Positions 50,351-58,257 of a DNA stretch of 64,000 bases are shown here, piece after piece. Location of the stretch: positions 43,784 through 107,783 of the IMG/VR virus record IMGVR_UViG_3300004369_000001; one strand, given 5' to 3'. Origin of the DNA: a virus. The notes beneath the pieces are model-generated. The model had not been told where the DNA came from and did no database searches. It saw only the letters and a list, made by a program, of their open reading frames with translations. Position numbers and translations under genes: made by a program. Numbering within the stretch: position 1 is the first letter of the stretch; every line of letters starts with the position of its first letter.

Positions 50351-51246
50351 CAGTCGTCCTCAGCGAGTCGCTCGAAGTATGAGAGGTCCACATCATCGGA
50401 CTCCTCTTTGAAAGATTCTACACGAGTGCCAAACCCTTTAGTAGGGGGCGGTGTGACAGTTTCTTCTTCGTCCTCGAAAGACTCATCAAGGACGTTGCCA
50501 ACACGAGGGGACTGCTTCAGCACTTCACTCAGACGCTTTTCCAATTGCTCATAGGTCTTGAATTGATCTTGAGAATTGAATGCCTTCAGAGAGTAGGAGC
50601 GACGCCAGATCTCTTCCAGTTGATCGTCATCGAAGTTGCCGAGAGTAGACGGGTTGGCGAAACTAGACTTATCATAATTCCAGTATCCAGCAACCTTACA
50701 GATCTTCAGTCGGAAGTCTGCACCCTGCCAAAGATCGAAGGGGTTGATGGGGGTCTCATCTTCAAACTCAGGTTGTGCTGCAGTGCGAATCTTATCATAG
50801 ATACGCTTACCATATTTATACAGGAAGACTTTTCCTTCATTCTCAGGATTCATCTCGTCCTTAACAACATAAATGTTGCTGTAGTAGGACAGTTTACGCT
50901 TCTGTTTCCGAGCGGTCTCCTTGTCTACATCGCTGCCACTATTCCACAACTCTCGGTTGAGGTCGGACACGGGGTCCTTCTGATTCAAAGTGGTCAGAGA
51001 GTTTTCAATATACCATCCACCAGGACCTTGGAAAGCGTGACTCCACACCTGCACCCAGGGGAAGTCCTCACCATCAGGCTCGGGGAGGAAGCGAATGACT
51101 GCGTAACCGTTACCACTCTTATCCAAGGTGGGTTTCCAGAAACGCTCGTCTACGTTAGCACCAGCGGGTTTAGAAAGTTTCTCAATCTCTTTGGTCAGTT
51201 TGGCGAAGGAAGATCCAGAAGACTTCTTCAGTGCTGCAAAAGACAT
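50350..51246 (-). CDS. gp32: gp32-like single-stranded DNA-binding protein (298 aa)
   Basis: The start is the ATG at 51246 (MSFAALKKSSGSSF), preceded by a GGAG site. An upstream in-frame extension of 15 codons is rejected for lack of a site. Core phrases: NGYAVIRFLPEPDGEDFPWV, GPGGWYIENSLTTL, and KLSYYSNIYVVKDEMNPENE (YxxNIYV-type DNA-binding strands). An acidic tail (SFEDEEETVTPPP ... DDVDLSYFERLAEDD) follows, as in T4 gp32. It coats ssDNA during replication. The zinc site of T4 gp32 is not visible. Confidence 0.9.
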   Translation of the reverse strand: MSFAALKKSSGSSFAKLTKEIEKLSKPAGANVDERFWKPTLDKSGNGYAVIRFLPEPDGEDFPWVQVWSHAFQGPGGWYIENSLTTLNQKDPVSDLNRELWNSGSDVDKETARKQKRKLSYYSNIYVVKDEMNPENEGKVFLYKYGKRIYDKIRTAAQPEFEDETPINPFDLWQGADFRLKICKVAGYWNYDKSSFANPSTLGNFDDDQLEEIWRRSYSLKAFNSQDQFKTYEQLEKRLSEVLKQSPRVGNVLDESFEDEEETVTPPPTKGFGTRVESFKEESDDVDLSYFERLAEDD

Positions 51247-51319
51247 GTTTGTATTCTCCGTATTTAATGTGTGTGGTCTGTGTGCCACCATGTAATGATG
51301 GCATAGTATTTAGGCGTTG
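51247..51319 (-). promoter_or_regulatory. gp32 leader with promoter boxes and hairpin
   Basis: Minus strand: TTGACA (possible -35), CTAAATAC (late-type box), then a GCCATCA-N5-TGGTGGC hairpin (51284-51302) between these boxes and the gp32 site. T4 gp32 is autoregulated through structure in its leader. Here only the hairpin is seen; its role is inference. Confidence 0.4.
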
Positions 51320-51670
51320 TCAAGTGGTTGATTTCAATTCCCGACGCCACTCCTGAAGTTTGTCCTCCATCATCTGAAGGATCTGCATGAGATTCATTCC
51401 GCCAGAATAGATCTCAGACATCTTGTCCACTCGATCCTTGACGAAGGACACTTCTTCTTGTGTCCCTGGCTCGTGGGAAGCAAGGGCAAGACGAGCATAG
51501 AAGACTTTCTGCTTGGCAATCAACTCAAGAGTCTTCTCAATATGATCCAATTTTTGTTGGGGGTTGAAGTCTTTAAGACCTGCAGACATCTTGAGCAGAT
51601 CTGTGTAGGTAGTCTGGATGTCTTCCATCTCTTTTGCTACCTGCTCTGTCTGGAAAAAACTGTCACTCAC
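51320..51670 (-). CDS. DUF1825-like protein (116 aa)
   Basis: MSDSFFQTEQVAKEMEDIQT and the following helical pattern (FNPQQKLDHIEKTLELIAKQ; FYARLALASHEPG; MNLMQILQMMEDKL) resemble the cyanobacterial DUF1825 family, whose function is unknown. Cyanophages carry homologues near gp32/gp33, as here. The upstream gp33 gene overlaps its start by four bases. Assignment moderate. Confidence 0.65.
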   Translation of the reverse strand: MSDSFFQTEQVAKEMEDIQTTYTDLLKMSAGLKDFNPQQKLDHIEKTLELIAKQKVFYARLALASHEPGTQEEVSFVKDRVDKMSEIYSGGMNLMQILQMMEDKLQEWRRELKSTT

Positions 51671-51912
51671 AATGGTAACACTCCTCTACTTGTTCGTTTT
51701 ACATAATTGAGTTTTTGTGCATCCCATTTGAGTTTGTCCTTCAGAGGACGAGAGATTAGTTTGTTAACGATCTCAATTTCAATCTCATATTCCTCACAAA
51801 TTGTGGTGACTGCCTCAATGTAATTCAACAGACCACCACTATCTTTCACCAACTCTTCAACTAATGATGTAAATTTGCCTTGTGTCATAAATTCCTTTTC
51901 AAGTTCATCCAT
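51667..51912 (-). CDS. gp33: gp33-like late transcription coactivator (81 aa)
   Basis: A small protein with the helical core GLLNYIEAVTTICEEYEIEI (similar to the 'YLEATTxFLEE' core of T4 gp33). It ends in a hydrophobic tail GVLPL, which corresponds to the sliding-clamp-binding end LDFLL of T4 gp33. Gp33 bridges the host polymerase and the clamp (gp45) at late promoters, consistent with the TATAAATA boxes in this window. Confidence 0.75.
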   Translation of the reverse strand: MDELEKEFMTQGKFTSLVEELVKDSGGLLNYIEAVTTICEEYEIEIEIVNKLISRPLKDKLKWDAQKLNYVKRTSRGVLPL

Positions 51913-52537
51913 TGGGCAGGACCTCCAGTCTCATTCTAGAGACTCCACCAGATTCTATCAGACCTGACGGAAAAGCGTTAGCAGCAATGGTCATTCTAGG
52001 CATACTTGTTGTGTTTGGTTGTGCATAATGCCTAATTGTGGGTGGAAATACTATAAACTTTCCAGGCTCAGTAGGCTCCTCATGTGTGAGGTGATATTTG
52101 AAGTCAGTATAGTCACCGAAGGGACTAATATTCGTTGCCGAGTAGTAAGGATTGGGATACAACCACACCGTCTTGTCTTGTGGCTCTCCTGTTGCATAGT
52201 AATTGCTAGACAGGAAGCAGTTGGGGTGGGTGTGGTCAAAGAAATAGTCACCAGGATCATTCTTGTTTGCCCAAGATGAAACCAGAGTCATTTTCTCTGC
52301 ATGTGGTGCTATGTCTTGTCGGACTTCCTCTAGGCATTCATTGATCCAATCAAATAGATCTTTGAATTGAGGAAGGGTGTGCATGTCTTGGCCCTTTGCA
52401 TTTTGTTTGATGCCACCCCAGATATAATTTGTATCGTTGCGAATCCATTCCAACTTGGACATTTCATCGGCAACATATTCTACATCACCAGGATAGTAGA
52501 ATCTATAGAAGGGTATACCTAGGAATGTATCTTTCAT
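51905..52537 (-). CDS. 2OG-Fe(II) oxygenase-like protein
   Basis: 210 residues. The metal pair is in FFDHTHPNCFLSSNYYATG (HxHPN type). It is followed by a PTEPGKFIVFPPTIRHYAQP strand with the distal His and MPRMTIAANAFP with the Arg. Related to the PF13759-like proteins in the left part of the window. It lies between gp33 and an exonuclease gene with short overlaps, so it is part of the DNA-metabolism operon. Substrate unknown. Confidence 0.8.
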   Translation of the reverse strand: MKDTFLGIPFYRFYYPGDVEYVADEMSKLEWIRNDTNYIWGGIKQNAKGQDMHTLPQFKDLFDWINECLEEVRQDIAPHAEKMTLVSSWANKNDPGDYFFDHTHPNCFLSSNYYATGEPQDKTVWLYPNPYYSATNISPFGDYTDFKYHLTHEEPTEPGKFIVFPPTIRHYAQPNTTSMPRMTIAANAFPSGLIESGGVSRMRLEVLPNG

Positions 52538-53223
52538 AGGGACTTAACATACTCACGATACTCCTTGATGTAATCAATCAAGGTGTTTACATAATCTTCT
52601 TTGTTATATCGTTGCTCAACCTGCATCTCTCCGCTTTCAGAAACAGAGATAGTGACAAGTTTATCAACCTCTAAACCAGTATGCTCATAATACATGTATG
52701 CATATGCTGAGCACTGGACGAAATAATTCTCTAGGTATTTAGTCTTCTTCAATTCCTTGGTAGTCTTGAAGTCAATTACAGCAAGCTCACCATCAAACTC
52801 AGCAAGACAGTCAACACGACCAGCAAGACCGAGAGCAGCAGAGTGAAGAGGGGACTCAATAAGGTGAATGTTATTGATCCGATCAAGATCCTTACGAGCA
52901 GCCCTGAAAAGGTAGTTGGTAAGACCTTGACCTTCCTCAGGTTTAAGTGATTTCTTATACATCTCCGTATACTGATTACGAAGATAAGACTCAACTAAAT
53001 TGTGGAATTTCGTGCCTCTCCAAGAAGATGCCATTCGGATCTTCTCTGCTTCAGTGTATCCAACACGTTTTTGCCAGGCAAGGATGCCTGCCTTGGACTG
53101 ATGTCCAATAACTGTGGTGACAGAAGGCACCCAGGTGCCGTCAAGTTTATAGAAACGACCCTGAGTGAGTGTCCTAGATTCTAATTCAGGGATTTCACAA
53201 GGGGGACCAACATAATCAAACAT
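52534..53223 (-). CDS. PD-(D/E)XK exonuclease
   Basis: 229 residues. GLAGRVDCLAEFDGELAVID followed by FKTTKE gives the D...(D/E)-X-K core (GRVD, IDFKTT), and YFVQCSAYAYMYYEHTG matches the QxxxY motif of the RecB-type/Cas4-like nucleases. Cyanophage homologues resemble mitochondrial genome maintenance exonuclease 1 and are annotated as phage exonucleases. Probably degrades host DNA or trims ends in recombination. Overlaps both neighbours or nearly so. Confidence 0.85.
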   Translation of the reverse strand: MFDYVGPPCEIPELESRTLTQGRFYKLDGTWVPSVTTVIGHQSKAGILAWQKRVGYTEAEKIRMASSWRGTKFHNLVESYLRNQYTEMYKKSLKPEEGQGLTNYLFRAARKDLDRINNIHLIESPLHSAALGLAGRVDCLAEFDGELAVIDFKTTKELKKTKYLENYFVQCSAYAYMYYEHTGLEVDKLVTISVSESGEMQVEQRYNKEDYVNTLIDYIKEYREYVKSL

Positions 53224-53229
53224 AATGAA

Positions 53230-53982
53230 TCAATAACCTAGACTGATTTTACTTACCAGATACTCTTTGACAAGTCCAGATCTAACAATGTCATCAATAC
53301 CAAACTCAGTGCAGGTAAAGGAGGGCATATTCTTTAGGATCTTCATGAAGTCTAGGACTCCATCTTTCTCCCAATTTTTAACCAAGTCAGACTGGAAATA
53401 GTCTCCAGAGAAAATGATGCGACAGTTTTCACCAACCCTAGTGATCATTGAGTCAAGCTCGTGGAAGTTGAGGTTGGAAAACTCGTCAACAATAATGATG
53501 CAATCATCCATAGTAACACCACGGACGAATGAGGTGGACCAGAAAGAGATAGTTTCCTGTGCTCTCAGATTTGCATACAATGCTTCAAACGAATTCTCGT
53601 CTGGCATCTGGAACATATATTTTACCATATTCTTGTAGGGAATTTGGTAAAGGTTGGACTTATCTTCATGGTCTCCAGGAAGGAAACCAATCTCTCTGGT
53701 AGGGACAAGAGATCTAATCATATAGACCTTCTCATAGGGAGAAGCAGGATTTAGACACTCTTGCAGTGCAAGGTACAAACTAATAAAGGTCTTACCAGTG
53801 CCAGCGGCACCATGTAAGACCAAGTTTTGTCCTTTGGCAAAGGCGTCCCAAACAACTCTCTGATTATCTGTGAGAGGTTCGATGGTCTTGAGATGCTCCA
53901 GGTTGATTGGTTTCTTCCTTCGCATCTGCTTCGCAGTCATACCATTCTTGAATTCTGGTATGGTGTTCTTTGCTCTTGGCAT
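53230..53982 (-). CDS. phoH: PhoH-like ATPase (250 aa)
   Basis: Walker A GAAGTGKTF (about 57-66), Walker B IIIVDEFSNLN, a sensor-like FSGDYFQ, and the pattern KVYMIRSLVPTREIGFLPGD are characteristic of PhoH. PhoH-type proteins are RNA-helicase-like ATPases common in marine phages. Phosphate control is known for the host gene but is not demonstrated for phage copies. Adjacent to exonuclease and thyX. Confidence 0.85.
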   Translation of the reverse strand: MPRAKNTIPEFKNGMTAKQMRRKKPINLEHLKTIEPLTDNQRVVWDAFAKGQNLVLHGAAGTGKTFISLYLALQECLNPASPYEKVYMIRSLVPTREIGFLPGDHEDKSNLYQIPYKNMVKYMFQMPDENSFEALYANLRAQETISFWSTSFVRGVTMDDCIIIVDEFSNLNFHELDSMITRVGENCRIIFSGDYFQSDLVKNWEKDGVLDFMKILKNMPSFTCTEFGIDDIVRSGLVKEYLVSKISLGY

Positions 53983-54212
53983 TAGGTGTAATTACTAAGG
54001 TTTGCTCGTGGGTGCTCAGATTGGATCTTTTGCATCACCTCTTTGAATCCATCAGACTGTTTGGGTTTGCCGTAGGTAGTGCCTCCGACTCCCTCCATCC
54101 AGTCACGATCCCAGTCAGGATTTTCCTCCCTCCAGGTTGAGTATTCTTTCATGGTCATTGAGAGAGTTTGTTTCTCTCCTGTGACCTTATTTATCACGGG
54201 GTATGTAGGCAT
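53982..54212 (-). CDS. conserved cyanophage hypothetical protein (76 aa)
   Basis: MPTYPVINKVTGEKQTLSMT, then MKEYSTWREENPDWDRDWME and a disordered C-terminus (about residues 45-76). The start and W/D pattern resemble proteins annotated as FmdB-like in other cyanophages, but the zinc ribbon cysteines are absent. It lies between thyX and phoH. The start could be the Met one codon upstream (54215). Confidence 0.65.
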   Translation of the reverse strand: MPTYPVINKVTGEKQTLSMTMKEYSTWREENPDWDRDWMEGVGGTTYGKPKQSDGFKEVMQKIQSEHPRANLSNYT

Positions 54213-54934
54213 CATTCAATAAGGATAGAGGGTTGATCGAAGCACTCTTCATTGCACTTGCAGTCTACACAATCCCAGTCAAGTGCCTTGGCAGTGATAG
54301 GAAACTTGCAGATGAAATGTTGTTTGCACAGGGTAGCAATGTCCATGTGCTCTTTTTGTGTGCCATGGGCAGACCGAAGGTCGATGTAATGAATCCATGA
54401 CCGCACAGAGCCAGTCATGTAAATCTTGGTGGGCGTTGCCAAGGGAAGCACAAAGCGAGCACATTCCTTTGCCACCCCCGCCCGAAGCAATTCGTTGTAG
54501 AGGTCCATACCTTCAGCAAAATACTGATAGATACGACCGTGGAAGAATGCTTTATCCTCAGGAGAGATATCGTCAATAGAATTCTGTCGATTCTTAGTGT
54601 CCTGTGACCTCAGATCAGGGACAGGGATGTGATTGGACAGAAGATTGGTGTCAGCATAACGCTGAGAGAACTCTTGATATGTGAAGGATCTATGACGAAG
54701 TATTTGAGCTGCGATGCCCCTGGTAGTGTTAATCTCAAGGGTCATATGCGCCTGCTCAAAGACGCTCCAGTGCCCATGTTTGATGCAATATGCAAGGAGA
54801 CCAGCAACGTTAGGGTTTTCCTGGTTGCTGGGGTTACTCACACGAGCAACATACCCCATGGTCTTCTCTGCATCTGGAGTAGCAGACACAAAGCAGACCT
54901 TAGGGGTAGCAATTTCAATAACAGGTTTAGTCAT
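54212..54934 (-). CDS. thyX: flavin-dependent thymidylate synthase ThyX
   Basis: 240 residues with the signature RHRSFTYQEFSQRY (RHR-X7-S). Also present are HWSVFEQAHMTLEINTTRGI, and LPLATPTKIYMTGSVRSWIH near the active site. ThyX makes dTMP from dUMP using FAD, NADPH and methylene-THF. Phage copies supply thymidine for replication. A C-terminal CVDCKCNEEC cluster is present. Its ATG overlaps the upstream membrane gene. Confidence 0.93.
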   Translation of the reverse strand: MTKPVIEIATPKVCFVSATPDAEKTMGYVARVSNPSNQENPNVAGLLAYCIKHGHWSVFEQAHMTLEINTTRGIAAQILRHRSFTYQEFSQRYADTNLLSNHIPVPDLRSQDTKNRQNSIDDISPEDKAFFHGRIYQYFAEGMDLYNELLRAGVAKECARFVLPLATPTKIYMTGSVRSWIHYIDLRSAHGTQKEHMDIATLCKQHFICKFPITAKALDWDCVDCKCNEECFDQPSILIE

Positions 54935-55205
54935 TACGATTAAAGAGGATTGAGGACATTACAACAAGACCAAACGCTTTGAGGTAACCGATAGTTGCCA
55001 GACCAAACAGTCCAGGCATCAACCAATTCCAGATTAGCATAAGAATCACAGGACTAACAAAGAGTCTAGTGAGAGTGGCAACAACTTTCTTGCCCATCTC
55101 AATCTTCTCTTTCTCCTCTAGTTGTTTGATGAGATCTTCTGAATCAGGGAGTGAGATGGTTTGTCCCTCTTCCCTGGGTCTCCTAGGGTCGAAGTAGACA
55201 CTCAT
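54927..55205 (-). CDS. small membrane protein (92 aa)
   Basis: The soluble N-terminal half (MSVYFDPRRPREEGQTISLP, then DLIKQLEEKEKIEMGKK) is followed by two hydrophobic segments (about 50-65 and 68-86; SPVILMLIWNWLMPG; GYLKAFGLVVMSSILF). Familiar from other T4-like cyanophages in the same place, next to ThyX, but with no assigned role. Confidence 0.65.
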   Translation of the reverse strand: MSVYFDPRRPREEGQTISLPDSEDLIKQLEEKEKIEMGKKVVATLTRLFVSPVILMLIWNWLMPGLFGLATIGYLKAFGLVVMSSILFNRND

Positions 55206-55645
55206 GCACCACGACCTCCCCAGATGATATCAGGGAATGCTTCATCAACAACTGCCTTGGTGATCCTATAACGCTTACTAAGGGACTTATTGATTGCCTT
55301 AACCAAGACCTGTGCCTCTTCATGGTGAAGACCTTCCAATGTCTGAATAAACATCGACTCAATCTTCATCTGAGGGAGATGATCCGCCCCACCCTTAAAG
55401 TAATAGTAAAACTTACTTGCTTGGGTCTCAAGGACAGTATGCTCTGTCCCCTGGGGTGCATCATTAGGTTTGTAAGGCACATCCTCACCAAGAGGGACTC
55501 TCGGTTTCAGGCTGTCATCATAATTCATAATGAAGATAGTCCTCAGAGCACTACTATTGTTGTCTCTGAGGATCTTGATCTTCTCTTGTTTTGTTTTTGC
55601 ATTGTGTGCTTTTTGTAGCACTTCAGAGATCATAAGTTTCATCAA
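55202..55645 (-). CDS. conserved cyanophage protein, DUF6433-like (147 aa)
   Basis: MKLMISEVLQKAHNAKTKQE with the phrases KILRDNNSSALRTIFIMNYD, VPYKPNDAPQGTEHT and ITKAVVDEAFPDIIWGGRG follows a pattern I recall from the cyanophage/marine T4-like family DUF6433. Function unknown. It is in the same operon as the DNA-metabolism genes. The first two codons are both ATG. Confidence 0.7.
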   Translation of the reverse strand: MMKLMISEVLQKAHNAKTKQEKIKILRDNNSSALRTIFIMNYDDSLKPRVPLGEDVPYKPNDAPQGTEHTVLETQASKFYYYFKGGADHLPQMKIESMFIQTLEGLHHEEAQVLVKAINKSLSKRYRITKAVVDEAFPDIIWGGRGA

Positions 55646-55872
55646 TCATCCTCGTCATCAAATACATCGTTATCGATACGCAGGTAAAGAAGTTGCTGGT
55701 CTGTTAACTCTCCATCCTCATACATTTCGGGGTGCATCTTAATTGCTGCGTAGTCCGCCTTGGCGATCCAAACATCAAAAACATCCTTTAGATTCCAAGA
55801 TACTAAGAATCCAATAAAGAAACTTCCAATCGTGAGGAAGAAGGCAATATAAAGAAAGGATAAGTCCTGCAT
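55642..55872 (-). CDS. membrane-anchored acidic protein (76 aa)
   Basis: Start at the ATG at 55872 (MQDLSFLYIAFFLTIG), which begins the membrane helix. Nine basic codons further upstream are possible but would precede the hydrophobic start. After the helix (SFFIGFLVSWNLK) comes an acidic cytoplasmic part ending DNDVFDDEDD. Function unknown. Confidence 0.6.
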   Translation of the reverse strand: MQDLSFLYIAFFLTIGSFFIGFLVSWNLKDVFDVWIAKADYAAIKMHPEMYEDGELTDQQLLYLRIDNDVFDDEDD

Positions 55873-55902
55873 ACGTTGCCCCCTAAATTCTCTAGTCAAT
55901 AA

Positions 55903-56286
55903 CTATTTAGTCTTCCTTCGGGAAGTTGTTTTATTTTTCGTCCCAGGTTTGCGTCCAGGCTTTCGCTCGGCAGCATACTTCCAGGAGTCTTCCAGCATAC
56001 CATAAAAGTATGTCTTTAACTTCTTGGCCTGCTGTTTCGTTAGATGTGCGTAGGCTTCCTTGAGAAATTTATCCTTCCCTTTGGTATATGTTTCCAGGTC
56101 CATGACCAACTCACTTAACCTGGCTGCCGTGGGGGATTCGATAAACTCTTGTGTATCACGCCGAGTCCACTTACCCAGTTTCAAGTAGTCGTACATCTTA
56201 AAGATGTATCGGTCATCAGCAAACGCAGAGTCGATCGCTCGATCAACCAACTCATACAATTCATGGGTGTTAATTTGACTCATCAC
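55903..56286 (-). CDS. conserved cyanophage protein with basic tail (127 aa)
   Basis: MMSQINTHELYELVDRAIDS, a helical core with IFKMYDYLKLGKWTRRDTQE, then a very basic C-terminal tail (RKPGRKPGTKNKTTSRRKTK, AT-hook-like GRKPG). The tail suggests nucleic-acid binding. Position next to glutaredoxin suggests a DNA metabolism role, but no family is recognised with confidence. Confidence 0.6.
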   Translation of the reverse strand: MMSQINTHELYELVDRAIDSAFADDRYIFKMYDYLKLGKWTRRDTQEFIESPTAARLSELVMDLETYTKGKDKFLKEAYAHLTKQQAKKLKTYFYGMLEDSWKYAAERKPGRKPGTKNKTTSRRKTK

Positions 56287-56534
56287 AGATACTTGTTTTC
56301 CCTCAGAAATTTAACAGCTTCGGTGCATCCACCGACTTTTCTACCACCAACAATAACTTGTGGGAATGTAGCACGCTGACCAAACTCAGCGTAGAATTGA
56401 TCCCTAGTAAAGTTTGTGTTGAGCACATACTCAGCAAAGGACCAACCATTCATATTATACACCTCTTTGATCTTGGTGCAATATGGACAACCTGGGCGAG
56501 TGTAAATTGCTGTGTGCGATGGGGTTTTAGACAC
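56283..56534 (-). CDS. nrdC: glutaredoxin
   Basis: 83 residues with the CPYC active site (residues 16-19, in TRPGCPYCTKIKEVY), the cis-Pro segment RATFPQVIVGG, and a GGCTEAVKFL helix. T4-like phages use it to reduce ribonucleotide reductase. Its stop overlaps the next ATG. A CTAAATAC late-type box and the terminator of the upstream transcript lie just before it. Confidence 0.9.
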   Translation of the reverse strand: MSKTPSHTAIYTRPGCPYCTKIKEVYNMNGWSFAEYVLNTNFTRDQFYAEFGQRATFPQVIVGGRKVGGCTEAVKFLRENKYL

Positions 56535-56549
56535 GTTTACCTCCAGAAA

Positions 56550-56573
56550 TAAAAAAAGGGGTCCTAAGACCCC
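56550..56573 (-). terminator. rho-independent terminator
   Basis: Minus strand: GGGGTC-TTAG-GACCCC (6-bp perfect stem) followed by TTTTTTT. It ends the transcript of the exported beta-barrel-like gene 23 bp after its stop. Confidence 0.85.
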
Positions 56574-56596
56574 AGTATTTAGTTGGTTATATTATA

Positions 56597-56968
56597 TCAG
56601 AAGCTATACTTCAGACCAGCCTTAGTGCCGTAGCTACGGTCAACACCAGCAACGCCCGAGCCCTTGAAGGACACTTCGCCGTAAGCGGAGAGGGAGTCGG
56701 TCAGACCCACGCCCAGACCAGCCTTGCCAGAGGGCACGGTGTCGGTAGCACCGTTGTCAGGAGCAACGATGGTAGCGCCAGCTTGGACATACCAGGAAGC
56801 AGACTCGCCCAGAGCACCCTCGTAACCCACATGGGTGTCGATGTCAGTGCCACTGTAGTTGCTACCAGTAAAACCAGAGTTAGCTTCCACGTTGACATAG
56901 GGACCTGCGAAAGCAGCGCCAGCAAACAGGGGGGCAGCAGCAGCTGCAGCAATGAAAGATTTGATCAT
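56597..56968 (-). CDS. exported outer-membrane beta-barrel-like protein (123 aa)
   Basis: The signal peptide MIKSFIAAAAAAPLFAGAAF is cleaved near AFAG. The mature part has about eight alternating strands (YVNVEANSGFTGSNY; HVGYEGALGESASWYVQAG; YGEVSFKG) and ends in Phe (KYSF), the typical end of outer-membrane proteins. It is more GC-rich than its neighbours and single-gene transcribed: its own promoter, structured leader, good GAGGA site and terminator. Such a protein could alter the host outer membrane or its porins during infection. Similar small exported proteins occur in cyanophages; their function is not known to me. Confidence 0.75.
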   Translation of the reverse strand: MIKSFIAAAAAAPLFAGAAFAGPYVNVEANSGFTGSNYSGTDIDTHVGYEGALGESASWYVQAGATIVAPDNGATDTVPSGKAGLGVGLTDSLSAYGEVSFKGSGVAGVDRSYGTKAGLKYSF

Positions 56969-57060
56969 TTGAATTTCCTCGTTAAGTTTCTTGCGGAATG
57001 GTTACCCGCAGATGGTGGGTCGGATCGACTTCCCGACCGCTTGTGTATTGTAGCACAGAT
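56969..57060 (-). promoter_or_regulatory. promoter and hairpin-rich leader of the beta-barrel gene
   Basis: A TACAAT -10 box (minus strand, 57047-57052) sits beside GATCTGTGC, the same half of the core element seen in promoter copies A/C/D. The leader holds two stem-loops: GGTCGG...CCGACC (57018-57038) and TGCGG...CCGCA (56992-57010), both with 9-nt loops, then GAGGA and ATG. It looks like a stabilised, strongly expressed message. Confidence 0.6.
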
Positions 57061-57114
57061 CCGAGTAGTTGAGGGATCATCAGTGTTACATAATATATAT
57101 GAAGTTTTACAACT

Positions 57115-58257
57115 TCACATTAAACCCATTTGGAGTTGCCACATACAGGTGATCCCGAAGATCTCTGTATGGTCAGGAGCATAAAAGAAATCTTTGTCAG
57201 AGCACTCAGGAGACTTTCTGTTGCGAGACCAGACGGAATATGCTTTATTGATAACTGCTGGTGAATTCCACCAGCGATCAGCAACTCTCTGACGGGAGTA
57301 AGTGGATACATCAGTCCAAAATGGCGAAGCATATTGCGATCCAAATTGATAATGGAAAGCAAGGGCATCCAAATATGCTTCAACTGCACGGCGGTATGTT
57401 AGATTCGCATTCATCTTTGACACTTCACTACGAGATCCATGCCAGAGATACTGGATGATTCTTTTAGCAAAGAAGTCATAATGAAATAGAGACAGTGCCT
57501 GCAGTGGCTCAAAGAAAAGCAAAGCGTTTCCATTGAGTGCCAGTTTGTCTGAGACAATCATACTTGGGGAGTATGATGGTGTCCAGTTTAGCACCTTTGC
57601 ATCTTCTTGACAATAGGTCAGAGCGATGGTTTCAGATAGGTGCTCCCTCCTATAGAGGAATCCACTACGACAAATACCCAGGTTTGGAAATGGTAGTGTA
57701 AACTTCCATCCATTCTCATGGGCAAGGTGATTGGTATACTGAGGGTCTAAGGCATCAGGATCCAATTCCTCTGTGTAGTATACCACAGAATTAACTGTGG
57801 GGAGCTTGATGGGAATACGAAACTTCTCATCAAACCCAGCACATGATATCACAAAGTCATATGATTCGTAAAGGACTTCGGGACTTCTGACGGGTTGGGA
57901 AATGAAACGGACACCCTTCTCTTCTAGTTTCTCACACAGGAATGGGTTGAGATCCTTTGTGAAGAAGTGAATAGCATCTGAGAAGATGAAGTCATGAGTA
58001 AAGACTTCACCACTCTTACCCCAACCATCAAACTCAATACCATATTTCATCGATGCAAGACCCAGATCACAGAGATCTTTCCTTGTATATCCAAGAGTCT
58101 TCTCAATGAGATCTGGAAATTGTGGCGTTGTAGATTCACCCACAGGTAACTGGGGTATGCTTGGATCGTAATAAACGTCCACTTGAATTCCATAGGCAAG
58201 AAGATTCATCGTCGTGATTAAACCAGACGATCCTCTGCCAATCACAGCGACTTTCAT
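57115..58257 (-). CDS. halogenase-family flavoprotein, atypical (380 aa)
   Basis: 380 residues, shorter than the other two halogenase-like genes. The FAD loop GRGSSGLITT (about 7-16), the PVGESTTPQ motif, and a Lys in SMKYGIEF (K71) are kept. The halogenase signature WxWxIP is replaced by GWKFTLP, and the catalytic Glu motif EPLES by EPLQA. It may therefore be a monooxygenase-like or regulatory relative rather than a halogenase. It ends MWQLQMGLM and overlaps the upstream gene by four bases. Function unknown. Confidence 0.75.
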   Translation of the reverse strand: MKVAVIGRGSSGLITTMNLLAYGIQVDVYYDPSIPQLPVGESTTPQFPDLIEKTLGYTRKDLCDLGLASMKYGIEFDGWGKSGEVFTHDFIFSDAIHFFTKDLNPFLCEKLEEKGVRFISQPVRSPEVLYESYDFVISCAGFDEKFRIPIKLPTVNSVVYYTEELDPDALDPQYTNHLAHENGWKFTLPFPNLGICRSGFLYRREHLSETIALTYCQEDAKVLNWTPSYSPSMIVSDKLALNGNALLFFEPLQALSLFHYDFFAKRIIQYLWHGSRSEVSKMNANLTYRRAVEAYLDALAFHYQFGSQYASPFWTDVSTYSRQRVADRWWNSPAVINKAYSVWSRNRKSPECSDKDFFYAPDHTEIFGITCMWQLQMGLM

